Below are positions 1 to 9,157 of a stretch of 64,000 nucleotides of DNA, piece by piece (the first letter of the stretch is position 1; each line of letters starts with the position of its first letter). The DNA comes from an uncultured Tissierellia bacterium. Its GTDB lineage: Bacteria > Bacillota > Clostridia > Tissierellales > Peptoniphilaceae. A model generated the notes under the pieces. It saw nothing but the letters and a program-made list of their open reading frames with translations. It did no database searches and had not been told where the DNA came from. The stretch covers positions 1 through 64,000 of the forward strand of contig CALAJY010000023.1 in assembly GCA_937923265.1 (NCBI GenBank), given 5' to 3'. A program made the translations under genes and the position numbers.

Positions 1-41
1 GCCGTGAAAGGGCGATGTCTTAACCGCTTGACCATAGGGCC
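1..41 (-). tRNA. tRNA-Glu (UUC), 5' part, cut by window start
   Basis: Read on the minus strand from base 41, the sequence has a GGCCCTA acceptor arm, a D arm (GGTCAAGCGGTTAAGAC), and an anticodon stem with loop CTTTCAC. The anticodon is therefore TTC (bases 8-6), which is Glu. The T arm and 3' acceptor strand lie outside the window. A near-consensus promoter sits just upstream. Confidence 0.9.
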
Positions 42-61
42 TCTAAAAAGGTTACTGTAAG

Positions 62-90
62 AGTATAAAGTCTTTCCGAAACAAAGTCAA
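62..90 (-). promoter_or_regulatory. Promoter of tRNA-Glu
   Basis: On the minus strand there is a -35 box TTGACT (90-85), a 17-base spacer and a -10 box TATACT (67-62). It ends about 20 bases before the mature 5' end of tRNA-Glu. This is a near-consensus sigma-70/SigA promoter. Confidence 0.85.
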
Positions 91-263
91 ATCTTTTTTG
101 CATATTTGATTGTTTTTTACCGGAGCTTAACGCAGGAAAAAATTTCTGTCTAAATATTATATAAAAACATGCCACTTTCTGTAAAGTCATTGGATTTGAC
201 AATCTGCCGTAACAGGCAGAGACACTTTGAGCGAGTTTCCCGGCTCCTTCCTTCTTATGGTTC

Positions 264-1640
264 TTAACTATCCGATGCATCCGATCGATGGGAACAAAAA
301 AGTCCGAGCACAAAGCAGAAAATCGACCCGATGGAAAAAAGTACAAGCCCCTTCCCCAGGCTCGATCCTACCCAGTGGTTCCGGATGAGAACATCACCCG
401 TTACCACTTTCTCTGGATCCAAATAGGCCATGGGCTTCCATGCTGCCGTGGAGGGAAAAAACGAGAGAAGCAGACCGCAGCCTCCTAAGAATAGGGCCAA
501 GCAAACATAGACAGAGAATCGCTTTTTAAAAAAACGGACCCCATGGTCAAAAAGCTATATGCAAAAATTACCTGACTCACTGAAAGCAGAAAATTCTCCT
601 GCAAGAAGATCCCCAGTGAGATCCAATCATAGCTGGCAGAAAAATTTCCTCCCGTCATTGGATTTTCCAGCTCCACAAGATAGCGAAGAAGGGGAAGGCC
701 CATCACTCCTCTCGGATCAAAAGCCAAGCCCATGAGAAGCAAAAAGAGGATCATGGCTCCAAAATAGAGCAGGCTCCAGCCGAGTCCAACCGCAAATTTC
801 TTAATATAAAGACCTCTGAGTTTTATCGGTTGCGTGTATAGAAGGGCCAGGTGGTTTCCCCCTTCCCGCTCCAAAAAGTAGCCGCTGGCAAACACAAAGG
901 TTGAGCGGAGCAAAAGGACGAGATTTAAATTCTCCAATCAGATCATTCGCCAAAGAAGGACCGGAGATGACAGGTCATAGACAAGCTGTTGATCCAAAGC
1001 TTGCTGTAAATCGCCCGGTTTTCTCATTCGATCATATTGCGTCAAAGTCTGGTCGTAGTGAAACAGAAGAGGGCGGAGTCCTGCTTGACGAACCTTCTTA
1101 CGAAATTCTTTCTTCACCTGCTGAGAAAAATTGCTTATTCTCCCCCGCTCCAAGTCCTGTGGCTTTAAAAGAAGGGACTCCGGAGCTAGTACAGGGGAAG
1201 CCATCTGCGCCGACTCTCCTTCCAATAAAGTCACTCCTTCCCGCAATAAATCATAGAAGTCGTCACCCTGTTTTTGTTTAAAGAGGGTGGGTAACTCTTT
1301 TTCTTTTTTCAGATACGCTTGGATGGCTACTGCTTGATTTCCGGTGAAAGAATCTTTTCCCCGGATCCGAATTCAAACCGGCCGACTCCATTCCCTGAGT
1401 ATCTTCCAAAAGCGTCTCCAGACGAAATCGACTTAAATTATCTGTCAGATAGATTTCCTGGAAACGATGGACATCTTGGTATTGAAGAAAAAATTGCACG
1501 ACAAGGAAGAAGAAGGAAAGCCCAAAGATAAGTGCCACATGGGAACTTCGCCAAATTTTTAAATTTTCCCATGCCTTCCCCGTGTAACGGCTGTCTTCTT
1601 TGGTGATTGATTTCCCGGTTCCTATTTTTTGATCAAGAAC
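264..1640 (-). pseudogene. Decayed ABC-2 type transporter permease (second of a pair)
   Basis: Minus-strand pieces in different frames (about 1676-1278, 1246-938, 937-485 and 500-264) together read as a membrane permease. The N-terminal part has a hydrophobic helix (ALIFGLSFFFLVVQFF) and a soluble loop. The later pieces carry several more helices (NLVLLLRSTFVFASGYF, LLYFGAMILFLLLMGLAF) and an ABC-2-like segment LLYTQPIKLRGLYIKK. The frame changes near 1365, near 940 and at an A7/T5 run (523-534). Reading across the last break joins VRFFKKRFSVYV to a further helix. Several independent lesions argue for real decay. Boundaries with the next pseudogene are approximate. Confidence 0.7.
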
Positions 1641-2775
1641 GACGGCCAAAACGACAAGAAATCCAATAGAAAGCAAGGTTATAAAAAGAGTTTTATCCGC
1701 GGGTAGGCAGGTCCTCTACTCGGCATGCCTTCGTTAAGACGTGTGGTGTAGGAAAGCAAGTGTCGGTAAGGATCCCATCGATCAAAATTTTCCATAAGCT
1801 TACTGTTCGCTCTTCTCACGAACGCAAAAAAAGAAATCACAACAACGAGATCGTTAAAAAGAGCTGCGCTTTTTCTGGAAAACATAGAGCCAAAGCATAG
1901 GCCCAGAGAAATAAAAAGAAGGGAAAACAGAAGAAAAAGTCCTGCCGCAAGGAGGAGATAAAGGAATAGCGGACGATGAAAAAGGTAGGCCGGAAGGGGG
2001 TAAAACAGTTCTTCCCAGCCTCCCACGAAACAAGGCAGGAGAAGGGAAAATATAAAGATACAGAAACAATAAAGAAGGGCTATTCCGCTCAATGCCAATA
2101 GGCGAGCGAAAACAAACGACCAACGAGGTCTTGGCTGGGCCCAAAGGAAATCGTGGCTTCCCCCCCTCATGCTCTTCCCACTGACAAAAAAGAGTGCATC
2201 CAAAAAGCATAAGCAGAGGAAGGAAACCAAAATACAATGGATGGTTTTGATAAAACAAATCGCCGCATCCTCTTCCCTCTCCTTCCACAAATTGCTGAGG
2301 AGACGTCCCCCGCTTTTTCAAAAGCCGCATAGAGATCCTTGGTATAGGCAATCGTCTCTCGGTCTTCCCGGGATTGTTTCACATCATATTTTGAAACGAA
2401 GGCTTCCAGGTCTTGAAGAAAAGAGGAACTTACCAGTGGAAAGTTCAATGCTTGGCTGCCTGGTGCCTGCTGATTAAACCGGTTCCAGAACGACCTCACC
2501 TGTTAACTTAATTTTCCGTAATCCCGGTTCATTTCTTTTGAGGCCCCTTCGATTTGGTCCCGACTCCGGTTCAAAGCGGTCTCCTGTTCTTCTGCCATTC
2601 GTATCTTCCAGCCGTTCTCCTGTGCCAAGCGATCGAGTAGGCCCACACATACCGGAAACTCACTTTTTAACGTAATTCCATTTTCTGAGCGAAAAAAACT
2701 TCCATATCAGACCAACAGGAAGGCAAAAAGATAAAGTCTCTTTTTTAGAATCTTTAAAAATTCAAATCGAATCAT
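1640..2775 (-). pseudogene. Decayed ABC-2 type transporter permease (first of a pair)
   Basis: An ATG at 2775 opens MIRFEFLKILKKRLYLFAFL, a typical ABC-2 permease N-terminus with a positively charged start and first helix. It then hits an in-frame TGA after 22 codons; the same frame continues as an extracellular-type segment. A second frame (2499-2167) continues the outer domain, and a third (2290-1679) carries four or five helices rich in L and F. A final frame change near 1690 joins YPADKTLFITLLSIGF to the last helix. At least three lesions are visible, so it cannot make full-length protein. It lies divergent to the intact ATPase at 3170. Confidence 0.7.
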
Positions 2776-2965
2776 GGAAAACTTCCTCTCTCAGAAAAAG
2801 GCCAATAAATGGATAAGAAACATAAGAAAGCTGAAGAGACGAGCAAAAAAAGGTTTTATTGTATTATCTCATATCATCCCCGGCATCCTATCCATAAATC
2901 GTTCCCGAATACTTTACCGTACAAGCTTCCCCCTCCCCAATCTTGGCGTATTCCAACCGTTCATT

Positions 2966-3023
2966 TGCTTTCTTAATCTCATTATAGGTAAAAATGCTTT
3001 CTTAATCTCATTATAGGTAAAAA
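2966..3023. repeat. Perfect 29-bp tandem duplication
   Basis: The 29-base unit that begins TGCTTTCTTAATCTC and ends ATAGGTAAAAA occurs at 2966-2994 and again at 2995-3023 without mismatch. It lies in the 394-base gene-free stretch 2776-3169, upstream of the ABC ATPase promoter. Apart from this repeat and that promoter I see nothing in the stretch. Confidence 0.9.
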
Positions 3024-3084
3024 AGAATTTATTAGAAATCGTTTTTCTTTTTGAAAGAAATATTTCTGCTTCTTGTGTTATTTA

Positions 3085-3113
3085 TTGACAGTATAAGCTT
3101 CAAAAAAAATAAT
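3085..3113 (+). promoter_or_regulatory. Promoter of the ABC ATPase gene
   Basis: A perfect -35 box TTGACA (3085-3090) and -10 AATAAT (3108-3113) are separated by 17 bases. They lie 57 bases upstream of the start codon at 3170. Confidence 0.75.
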
Positions 3114-3169
3114 TATCTATCTTATGATTAGGAAAAGCTTTGTTTATTGAAAAAAGGAGGAGGGGGCGA

Positions 3170-4069
3170 ATGATTCTTCGCGTGAAGGGACTTACAAAAA
3201 GTTATGGAACGCATCCGGTGTTAACAAACTGCTCCTTTGAGATTCCAGACGCCCAGATTGTCGCTCTGGTCGGCCCCAATGGGGCAGGAAAGAGTACCTT
3301 AATGAACTGCTTGATGAACCTGATTCCCTTTGAAAAGGGTGAAATCGAAATTCTTGGGATGCAAAACAAGAATCCAAACATCTTTCACCGGGTCTCCTAT
3401 ATGAAAGACAATCGGGTTCTCTATCCTTATCTGAGTGGCTATGACCATCTCAGATATCTGTGTCATTTGCAAAAAGTGGAGGAAAAGCGAGTGGATGAAC
3501 TGGCAGACCGCTTGGGCCTTCATCCTTACCTAACGAAGAAAACGGCAAACTATTCTCTGGGAATGAAACAACATCTGCTCTTGGCCATGGCCCTCGTCAA
3601 CCATCCCAAATTTATCCTCATGGATGAACCTTTAAACGGCTTGGATCCGGATAGCATTATTCAAGTTCGCCATTTCCTCCAAGAACTGTATCAAGAAGGA
3701 ACGACCATTCTCCTCTCCTCCCATACCCTCAGTGAGATCGATCGGATGACCAGTCATATTCTCTTTCTCCAAGGGGGACAGATTCTGGAGGAAGATATTT
3801 CTCAATATCAAAAGCTGGAATATGAAGTAGGGGTGGCTTCCTCTCAAAAGAAGAAGTTTTGGGAAAAACTCCGGCAAAGCCCTTGGGCACCAAAAGTGCG
3901 GCAAGAACGGGACTATTTTTCCATCACCGTGAAAGAGAAGGAGATTCGCCCTTTCCTTCAGTTTCTTTGCAAAACGGAGATTCCTCTCTCTCATTTTCAG
4001 ACAAAACAGCTAGGCGCAGAAAGTCGATATCAGGAGCTCTTTCATCCCACAGAAAATACAGTAAATTAA
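3170..4069 (+). CDS. ABC transporter ATP-binding protein
   Basis: This is the nucleotide-binding subunit of an ABC transporter and should power a membrane partner. Walker A (GPNGAGKST, near residue 40), the signature (NYSLGMKQ), Walker B (FILMDEPLNGLD) and the H-loop (LLSSHTLSEID) are all intact, so ATPase activity is likely. The 299-residue length and C-terminal extension suit ABC-2/YxlF-type exporters. I chose ATG 3170 because GGAGG lies nine bases before it; an in-frame ATG at 3140 has no such site. The only permease-like genes nearby (264-2775, opposite strand) are broken, so the partner is either lost or elsewhere. Substrate unknown. Confidence 0.9.
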   Translation: MILRVKGLTKSYGTHPVLTNCSFEIPDAQIVALVGPNGAGKSTLMNCLMNLIPFEKGEIEILGMQNKNPNIFHRVSYMKDNRVLYPYLSGYDHLRYLCHLQKVEEKRVDELADRLGLHPYLTKKTANYSLGMKQHLLLAMALVNHPKFILMDEPLNGLDPDSIIQVRHFLQELYQEGTTILLSSHTLSEIDRMTSHILFLQGGQILEEDISQYQKLEYEVGVASSQKKKFWEKLRQSPWAPKVRQERDYFSITVKEKEIRPFLQFLCKTEIPLSHFQTKQLGAESRYQELFHPTENTVN

Positions 4070-4077
4070 CGGAAATA

Positions 4078-4124
4078 CAAAAAGCCCCCATACCTTCCTT
4101 TTCGAAGGATTAGGGGCTTTTTTT
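4078..4124. terminator. Bidirectional terminator between ABC ATPase and citX
   Basis: AAAGCCCC (4081) pairs with GGGGCTTT (4113-4120), enclosing a nested CCTTC/GAAGG pair. T-runs on both outer sides allow it to work for the plus-strand ATPase gene and the minus-strand cit operon. Confidence 0.85.
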
Positions 4125-4140
4125 CGTTGAATACAATCAC

Positions 4141-4668
4141 TTAAAAAATCAATTTTTCCAGATAGTCCAGCATCTCATCCACCGTATGGGCTCGGGAGCG
4201 AGCACAAATTTTAGCCGGCTTTCCGCAAAGAAAACAACTCCGCTCCGAGCAACCGACGTCCTGTCGACTCAGCTGGCCCTGCTGCGTATAGACATCCCAA
4301 TCAAAAATCCGAGACCGATCGCTCTTTTCTTCCAAGCCGACCGTCCATCGTTTGAGACGAGTGGCCTCCCCTCCGTCAAGAACCCAGTAGACTTCCGGAC
4401 CGGTCGGAAGGTCGAGCTTGACATCCTCCTGAGGGAAGGCAAGCGGAAAGTTCCAGCTTTGTCGAAAGAGTTCTCTTCCCTCCTCCGCAAGTCCCCGAAT
4501 CCAGGAGTTGTTTTTCACCGGTCCCGGGATGTTTAAGGTAAGCATGACCAGGAGCCTACGAGGATCTCCCTGTAATAATTCCCGAATATGGGTTTGTCGC
4601 TCCTCTCTCCGGTCTAAGACCTGGAGCAAGCTCGGCTGGTCTCCTTGGGCAAAGTGGGGATGACTCAC
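4141..4668 (-). CDS. citX: Apo-citrate lyase phosphoribosyl-dephospho-CoA transferase
   Basis: CitX attaches the 2'-(5''-triphosphoribosyl)-3'-dephospho-CoA prosthetic group to a serine of the acyl carrier subunit CitD. The 175-residue length fits the family. The C-terminal part shows the expected cluster: IFDWDVYTQQGQLSRQDVG, then SCFLCGKPAKICARSRAHT with its paired cysteines and basic residues. The start is GTG in a GTGA overlap with the citF stop, so translation is probably coupled. It is the last gene of citDEFX, and a bidirectional terminator follows. CitG, which makes the prosthetic group, is encoded divergently at 7381. Confidence 0.93.
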   Translation of the reverse strand: MSHPHFAQGDQPSLLQVLDRREERQTHIRELLQGDPRRLLVMLTLNIPGPVKNNSWIRGLAEEGRELFRQSWNFPLAFPQEDVKLDLPTGPEVYWVLDGGEATRLKRWTVGLEEKSDRSRIFDWDVYTQQGQLSRQDVGCSERSCFLCGKPAKICARSRAHTVDEMLDYLEKLIF

Positions 4669-6167
4669 TCTTCCACCTTGTCGACCGTATCCAGGATGGT
4701 TCCATCTCGGTAGACGCTATAGGCGATGGGCTTTCCGGACCGAGGCCGCTTTTTGGGGGTTCCCGTAAACGAAAGAACCTTATCGTGAAGCTCTTCAATG
4801 GTTTTCAGCTCCACCTGCTTACAATCTTTGAGCTTATCGATGAGGTCTTGACGCTTCGGGTTGACCGCCACACCATAGTCGGTCACGAGAATATCCACGG
4901 CTTCTCCGGGCGTGGTCACCGTACGAACCGAATCCACAACCGCCGCCATTCTTGCATTGAAGAGCTTGGTGGTAATGATGGATACCTTGGCTCCCGTTGC
5001 GGTATCGGCATGGCCACCGGATCCTCCGAGGATGATGCCGTCCGAGCCGGTCGTAACATTGACATTGAAATCCAGATCGATTTCGGAACAACCCAGGATG
5101 ACCGCATCCAATTTTCCCGCCACATGGTCGGGGTTGTCCGGATTGGCATAGAGGTCGGCGGAAATCTTGTGGTGGTGGTCATTCTCCCCCGCCGATTTTG
5201 CGGCATCAATGTCAAAGCCCTGCACATCGTAGAGATCCTCAAAGAGCCCTTCCTCCAACATGTTGACAAAATAGCCGGTGATTCCGCCGCAGCCAAAGCT
5301 GCCTTTCAAGTTCCGCTCTTTCATCAGGGAGCGAACCTCTGCCGCAACCGCGAGGGAGGTTCCGCCCGCCCCCGTTTGGAAGGATAGGCCGTCTTTGATG
5401 AGACCCAGGGCATCCATGACCCGGGCGGTTTGGTTGGCAATTCGAAGACCGATGGGGTCCTTGGTCACCTTGGTGGTCCCTGAGACGATGCCGGTGGGAT
5501 CGCCAATCTGGTCCATGACATAAATATAGTCCACGCAACCTGCTTCGATGTCGGCTTTCTTCACCTGATCAACGGGATGATCGGTTAGCGCAACTACCAC
5601 GTCTGCGTATTGGGCATCGGCAACCGCATAGCCCAAGGAGCCACAGGCGCTGGGCCCTTCGGAGCCGGAAATCGCACCGCTGGGATCCACGGCGGGAGCC
5701 GCCACGAAAGCAATGTCAATCTTGAGCTCCCCTTGGATGATGGAGCGGGGACGACCGCCGTGGGTGGTGATGTAGGCGGGATTCTTCAAAGCTCCTTTGC
5801 TGATTGCTTTGGCAACGGGCCCCGACATATAGCTGGTATAGACCGTGGTAACCGTCTCGTCCTTCATCATCTCCGCCAGCGGTTCATGACAGGGAAAAAG
5901 GGAACTTGCTGCCAAGGTAATGTCCTTGAGGCCTCTCTTATGAATCTCTTCCATGACCTTGTTCAGGACGAAATCTCCGTTTCTCATGTGGTGATGAAAA
6001 CTGATGACCATGCCGTCTTTTAAAGGAAGCCGGTTAAAAAGCTTGCCCCAATCCTCCACCTTCTCCGCTTTTTTGTTTTTTGCCTGGTATTCTGGGTTCT
6101 TGCCGGGATGGGCATGAACTCCCTCAAAGGGGCGGTCTCCCCCTTCTCTTCCTAAAATATTTTTCAT
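4665..6167 (-). CDS. citF: Citrate lyase alpha subunit (citrate:acetyl-ACP transferase)
   Basis: CitF exchanges the acetyl group on the carrier subunit for citrate, giving citryl-ACP and acetate. The 500-residue length matches the family (about 510). Recognisable stretches include AAPAVDPSGAISGSEGPSA, QTGAGGTSLAVAAEVRS, FGCGGITGYFVNMLEEG and LGGSGGHADTATGAK, typical of CoA-transferase-fold alpha subunits. I chose ATG 6167 because it overlaps the citE stop as ATGA; the in-frame ATG at 6179 lies inside citE. It sits between citE and citX in an operon with four-base overlaps. Confidence 0.95.
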   Translation of the reverse strand: MKNILGREGGDRPFEGVHAHPGKNPEYQAKNKKAEKVEDWGKLFNRLPLKDGMVISFHHHMRNGDFVLNKVMEEIHKRGLKDITLAASSLFPCHEPLAEMMKDETVTTVYTSYMSGPVAKAISKGALKNPAYITTHGGRPRSIIQGELKIDIAFVAAPAVDPSGAISGSEGPSACGSLGYAVADAQYADVVVALTDHPVDQVKKADIEAGCVDYIYVMDQIGDPTGIVSGTTKVTKDPIGLRIANQTARVMDALGLIKDGLSFQTGAGGTSLAVAAEVRSLMKERNLKGSFGCGGITGYFVNMLEEGLFEDLYDVQGFDIDAAKSAGENDHHHKISADLYANPDNPDHVAGKLDAVILGCSEIDLDFNVNVTTGSDGIILGGSGGHADTATGAKVSIITTKLFNARMAAVVDSVRTVTTPGEAVDILVTDYGVAVNPKRQDLIDKLKDCKQVELKTIEELHDKVLSFTGTPKKRPRSGKPIAYSVYRDGTILDTVDKVEE

Positions 6168-7039
6168 AGTAGCCCCCATTCCTTCGCTGCCTTCACCAAA
6201 TTTTCCGCTCTGGAAATCACCGGTTTATCCACCATCTTTCCACGGAAGCTAAAGACTCCCTTGCCGTTCTTTCTCGCATCCTCCGCCGCTTGAAGAACGA
6301 TCTGGGCATCCTCAATCTTTTCCTGGCTGGGGGTGAAGATGCGGTGGATGGCAGGAATTTGACGGGGATTGATGACCAACCGGCCATTGAAACCGATCTG
6401 TTTACTGAAGGCCGTGTCCTTCTTAAGACCCTCTTCATCATTAATATCCGTGAAGGGAGTATCCAGGGCATCTAAATGAAAGGCTCTCGCACAGGTTGCA
6501 AGGCGGAAGCGGGCGTATTCCAACTCTTTGGAATCATCGGTTCTCTCCACACCCATGCTCACGCTGTAGTCTTCTCCCCCTAAGAGGAGGGCATCCGCCC
6601 GGTTGGTGGAGGCGGCAATTTTATCGGCATTGATGATGCCGGCCGCATCCTCAATAAGGAGGAGAAAGCGAATGGTGCGATCCTCTTCTTTGACTTGTTG
6701 TTTATCATAAAAATCATTGACGTATTTCTCTACGGTCTGGACCGCCTCTACCGAAGCCTTGGGAATCACAATTCCATCCGGCTCTGCCGGAAGAATGGCG
6801 TCCAAATCATCCTGCCAGTAGGGCGAATCGATGGGGTTCATGCGGACCGTGACAAAAGAATGCTCAAACGCTAAATTGATCAGGGCATTTTTCACCAGCT
6901 CTCTCGCAGAGTCTTTTTCTTCGAGAGAGACCGCGTCCTCCAAATCATAAATAATGGCATCTGCCCCCAATTGGTCGGCGGATACCAACATTCCCGGATT
7001 GTTTCCGGGCATAAAAAGCATGCTTCTCAAATTGTTCAT
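6164..7039 (-). CDS. citE: Citrate lyase beta subunit (citryl-ACP lyase)
   Basis: CitE cleaves citryl-ACP to oxaloacetate and acetyl-ACP. It belongs to the HpcH/HpaI-type TIM-barrel family. The start MLFMPGNNPGML, the acidic metal-site region IIYDLEDAVSLEEKDSAR and RMNPIDSPYWQDDL are characteristic. Its 291 residues are the usual length. The ATG overlaps the citD stop (ATGA) and has GGAGG seven bases upstream inside citD. Confidence 0.95.
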   Translation of the reverse strand: MNNLRSMLFMPGNNPGMLVSADQLGADAIIYDLEDAVSLEEKDSARELVKNALINLAFEHSFVTVRMNPIDSPYWQDDLDAILPAEPDGIVIPKASVEAVQTVEKYVNDFYDKQQVKEEDRTIRFLLLIEDAAGIINADKIAASTNRADALLLGGEDYSVSMGVERTDDSKELEYARFRLATCARAFHLDALDTPFTDINDEEGLKKDTAFSKQIGFNGRLVINPRQIPAIHRIFTPSQEKIEDAQIVLQAAEDARKNGKGVFSFRGKMVDKPVISRAENLVKAAKEWGLL

Positions 7040-7293
7040 TGTGCCCTCCGAATCGCTGTGCGAAGACGCGCTTCAATGGTGCAGTCCAAGGCCCCTCGGT
7101 CTTCGATGGCCACGGAGGCGTTCTCTACTTCTTCCTCTTGTAAAACCTTCTTCACCAGTTCCTGAATCTGGTCGCCGAATTCATAGGCAACGGGAGAATC
7201 CAGGGAGACCTGGCAACTCTCTGCGGGGGTGAGACGAATGGTGCAATCATTGGATTGCAAAGTGCCGCAAACACTCTCTTTCTGTATTTTCAT
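7036..7293 (-). CDS. citD: Citrate lyase gamma subunit (acyl carrier protein)
   Basis: CitD is the small acyl carrier of citrate lyase. Its 85 residues match the family. The motif CGTLQSNDC places a serine at residue 14, the site known in the family to carry the prosthetic group. It is the first gene of the minus-strand citDEFX operon. The order D-E-F-X is standard, but citC, which often precedes citD, is here divergent and last of the plus-strand pair. No citrate carrier or oxaloacetate decarboxylase is in the window. Confidence 0.95.
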   Translation of the reverse strand: MKIQKESVCGTLQSNDCTIRLTPAESCQVSLDSPVAYEFGDQIQELVKKVLQEEEVENASVAIEDRGALDCTIEARLRTAIRRAQ

Positions 7294-7380
7294 ATGCCCT
7301 TCCTTTCCAAGAGTAATCTTTTTTCATATTATATAGTATAACAGTTAACGATGATGATGAAAGCGATATCGAGGAGGAGC
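7294..7380. promoter_or_regulatory. Divergent cit promoter region
   Basis: This 87-base AT-rich gap separates citD (minus) from citG (plus). It contains ATTATATAGTATAACA (around 7328-7343), which offers -10-like boxes in both directions. No convincing -35 is visible, so an activator is plausible. I did not find a clear operator. Confidence 0.5.
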
Positions 7381-8172
7381 ATGAGAGAAATCGAACCTTT
7401 TCTCCGATTTTTAGGAGAAGGAATTCAGCGTGAATTGCATCGGAGGCTCGCGTTTGGTTGCGTCACCGAGGCTTCCAACGGCAGCCATAACGATATGACC
7501 TACCGGCATTTTTGTCAGTCCCAAGAGAGTCTTCTTAAATCCCTCCGCTCCTGTCCCTGGGAGGAGATGACGAGCTTCGCTTTCCTCCGTCGCTATGGCT
7601 GCGTCATGGAAAAGAGGATGTTTGAAGCAACGGGTGGGGTAAACACGCATAAAGGCCTGCTCTTCCTGGTCCTTTTTCTGGCCCATGCCTGGACCCATTC
7701 GACTCCCTATGACAGGCTCTCCGACCGGGTCATGACCCTGGCGGGGCCTCTTCGGGAGGATGACAACTATAAAAAACGAATCCACCGGGGGATTCAAGAC
7801 GTGCGGAGCCTCCCATTAACGGGTTTCCGGGAGATCATGACCCTTGTGGAAGAAGAGGACTGGGAGGAGGACCTCTCTCTTACCCTCGCTCTGCTGGAAC
7901 GAATCGACGACACCACAACGATTCAGCGATCCTCCCTGAGCCGGCTCAGACTCCTTCAGGAGGAGGCCGGAAAGATTCGAAGAGAACTGAAAGACGTACA
8001 TCAAAGCGTGCAAAAGCAGGGACTTGCCCATGCGGAAGCGCTAAGCCGGTATTATGTATCGCAGGGCATTTCCAGCGGTGGCGTTGCCGACTGCTTTGTG
8101 ATCACCCACCTTTTAGGGCGATGGAAAGGAGAAGAGGATGGAACGAATCTACCCCGAACAATCCACGCGTGA
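7381..8172 (+). CDS. citG: Triphosphoribosyl-dephospho-CoA synthase
   Basis: CitG makes the precursor of the citrate lyase prosthetic group from ATP and 3'-dephospho-CoA. Family features are the EASNGSHNDMTYRHF segment near the N-terminus, GGVNTHKGLLFLV, and a helical C-terminal half with LALLERIDDTTT. I chose ATG 7381 (263 residues) because GAGGAGGA lies directly upstream at normal spacing. An in-frame ATG triplet at 7351 would add ten residues and has no such site. It overlaps citC by 35 bases. Confidence 0.93.
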   Translation: MREIEPFLRFLGEGIQRELHRRLAFGCVTEASNGSHNDMTYRHFCQSQESLLKSLRSCPWEEMTSFAFLRRYGCVMEKRMFEATGGVNTHKGLLFLVLFLAHAWTHSTPYDRLSDRVMTLAGPLREDDNYKKRIHRGIQDVRSLPLTGFREIMTLVEEEDWEEDLSLTLALLERIDDTTTIQRSSLSRLRLLQEEAGKIRRELKDVHQSVQKQGLAHAEALSRYYVSQGISSGGVADCFVITHLLGRWKGEEDGTNLPRTIHA

Positions 8173-9157
8173 TCGGGAAGCCTGGCTCTCTCTGTTAAAG
8201 AAGCAAGGCCTTCGCCCGGTTTCGGGAATTCCCATCTACGGAATTTTTCGAGAGGGTCAACTTGTGGCCACGGGTGCGATTGATGGAGATATTTTAAAAT
8301 GTATCGCGGTATCGGATGAGGAAAAAGGGGGGGCCACCCTTCATGAGCTCATCTCCGGTCTCCTTTCTCTGGTGTATGAGCAGGGTCCCAGGACCGTCTT
8401 TGTCTATACCAAACCCGCTGCGGTCGGAGCCTTCCGGGCCCTGGGCTTTCACGAAATCGAGAGAGGCACTCCCCAACCCGTCTTCATGGAAAATCGAGCT
8501 TCCTTCCCCGTCTATCTGGCGAACCTGCAGGAAGGTGCCTTTCCCACCGCGCAAAAAATCGGTGCCATTGTGCTCAACGCCAACCCCCTCACCCGGGGAC
8601 ACCTCTCCCTGATTCAGCGTGCCTTGGAGGAAGTGGAGGCCCTCTACCTCTTTATCGTCTCCGAGGACCGATCCGCCTTTTCCACAAAAGACCGGAAACG
8701 GTGGCTCCTCCGAGCCGTCCGGGACGATTCGCGGATTCAGGTGCGGGAAACGGGTCCCTATCTCATTTCATCCCAAACCTTCCCCAACTATTTTCTGAGG
8801 GAGGACTCCCAGCAGACCGAGGTCCAGGCCGGCCTCGATGCCCGCATCTTTGCTCTTCACATTGCCCCCGCCTTGGGAATCCGCTACCGTTTTGTGGGAG
8901 AGGAGCCCTTTAGCGCCTCCACCAACACCTATAACCGGGTCATGGACCGGGTCTTCCAACAGGTGGGAGAGGTAACCCTTCGGATTCTTCCCCGCCTCAG
9001 ATCGGATGGCATTGCGATTTCCGCCAGTGCGGTACGAAAAAATTGCACCGAAGGAAACTTCGATGCAATGGAAAAAGTACTTCCGGACTTCGTCTTCCAA
9101 GACTTAAAACAGGGCCGTTATGAACATAGGTCATCGATGTCCACGGAAGGCCGGTAA
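8138..9157 (+). CDS. citC: [Citrate (pro-3S)-lyase] ligase
   Basis: CitC acetylates the prosthetic group of citrate lyase using ATP and acetate, switching the enzyme on. The N-terminal ~130 residues look like a GNAT domain. The rest is an adenylyltransferase fold with NANPLTRGHLSLI (an HxGH variant, TRGH) and a C-terminal IAISASAVRKN (ISTSxxR-like). Its 339 residues are typical. The ATG has AAAGGAG six bases upstream, inside citG. Its last 40 bases overlap the 3' end of the convergent phosphodiesterase gene. Confidence 0.94.
   Translation: MERIYPEQSTRDREAWLSLLKKQGLRPVSGIPIYGIFREGQLVATGAIDGDILKCIAVSDEEKGGATLHELISGLLSLVYEQGPRTVFVYTKPAAVGAFRALGFHEIERGTPQPVFMENRASFPVYLANLQEGAFPTAQKIGAIVLNANPLTRGHLSLIQRALEEVEALYLFIVSEDRSAFSTKDRKRWLLRAVRDDSRIQVRETGPYLISSQTFPNYFLREDSQQTEVQAGLDARIFALHIAPALGIRYRFVGEEPFSASTNTYNRVMDRVFQQVGEVTLRILPRLRSDGIAISASAVRKNCTEGNFDAMEKVLPDFVFQDLKQGRYEHRSSMSTEGR

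Noticed and set aside
20..346. Minus-strand open frame of 108 codons at the window start
   Set aside because: It crosses the tRNA-Glu promoter, has no ribosome site and has no protein-like pattern; judged chance.
2774..3016. Plus-strand frame of 80 codons beginning opposite the permease start
   Set aside because: No ribosome site. It is antisense to the permease N-terminus and runs into the tandem repeat.
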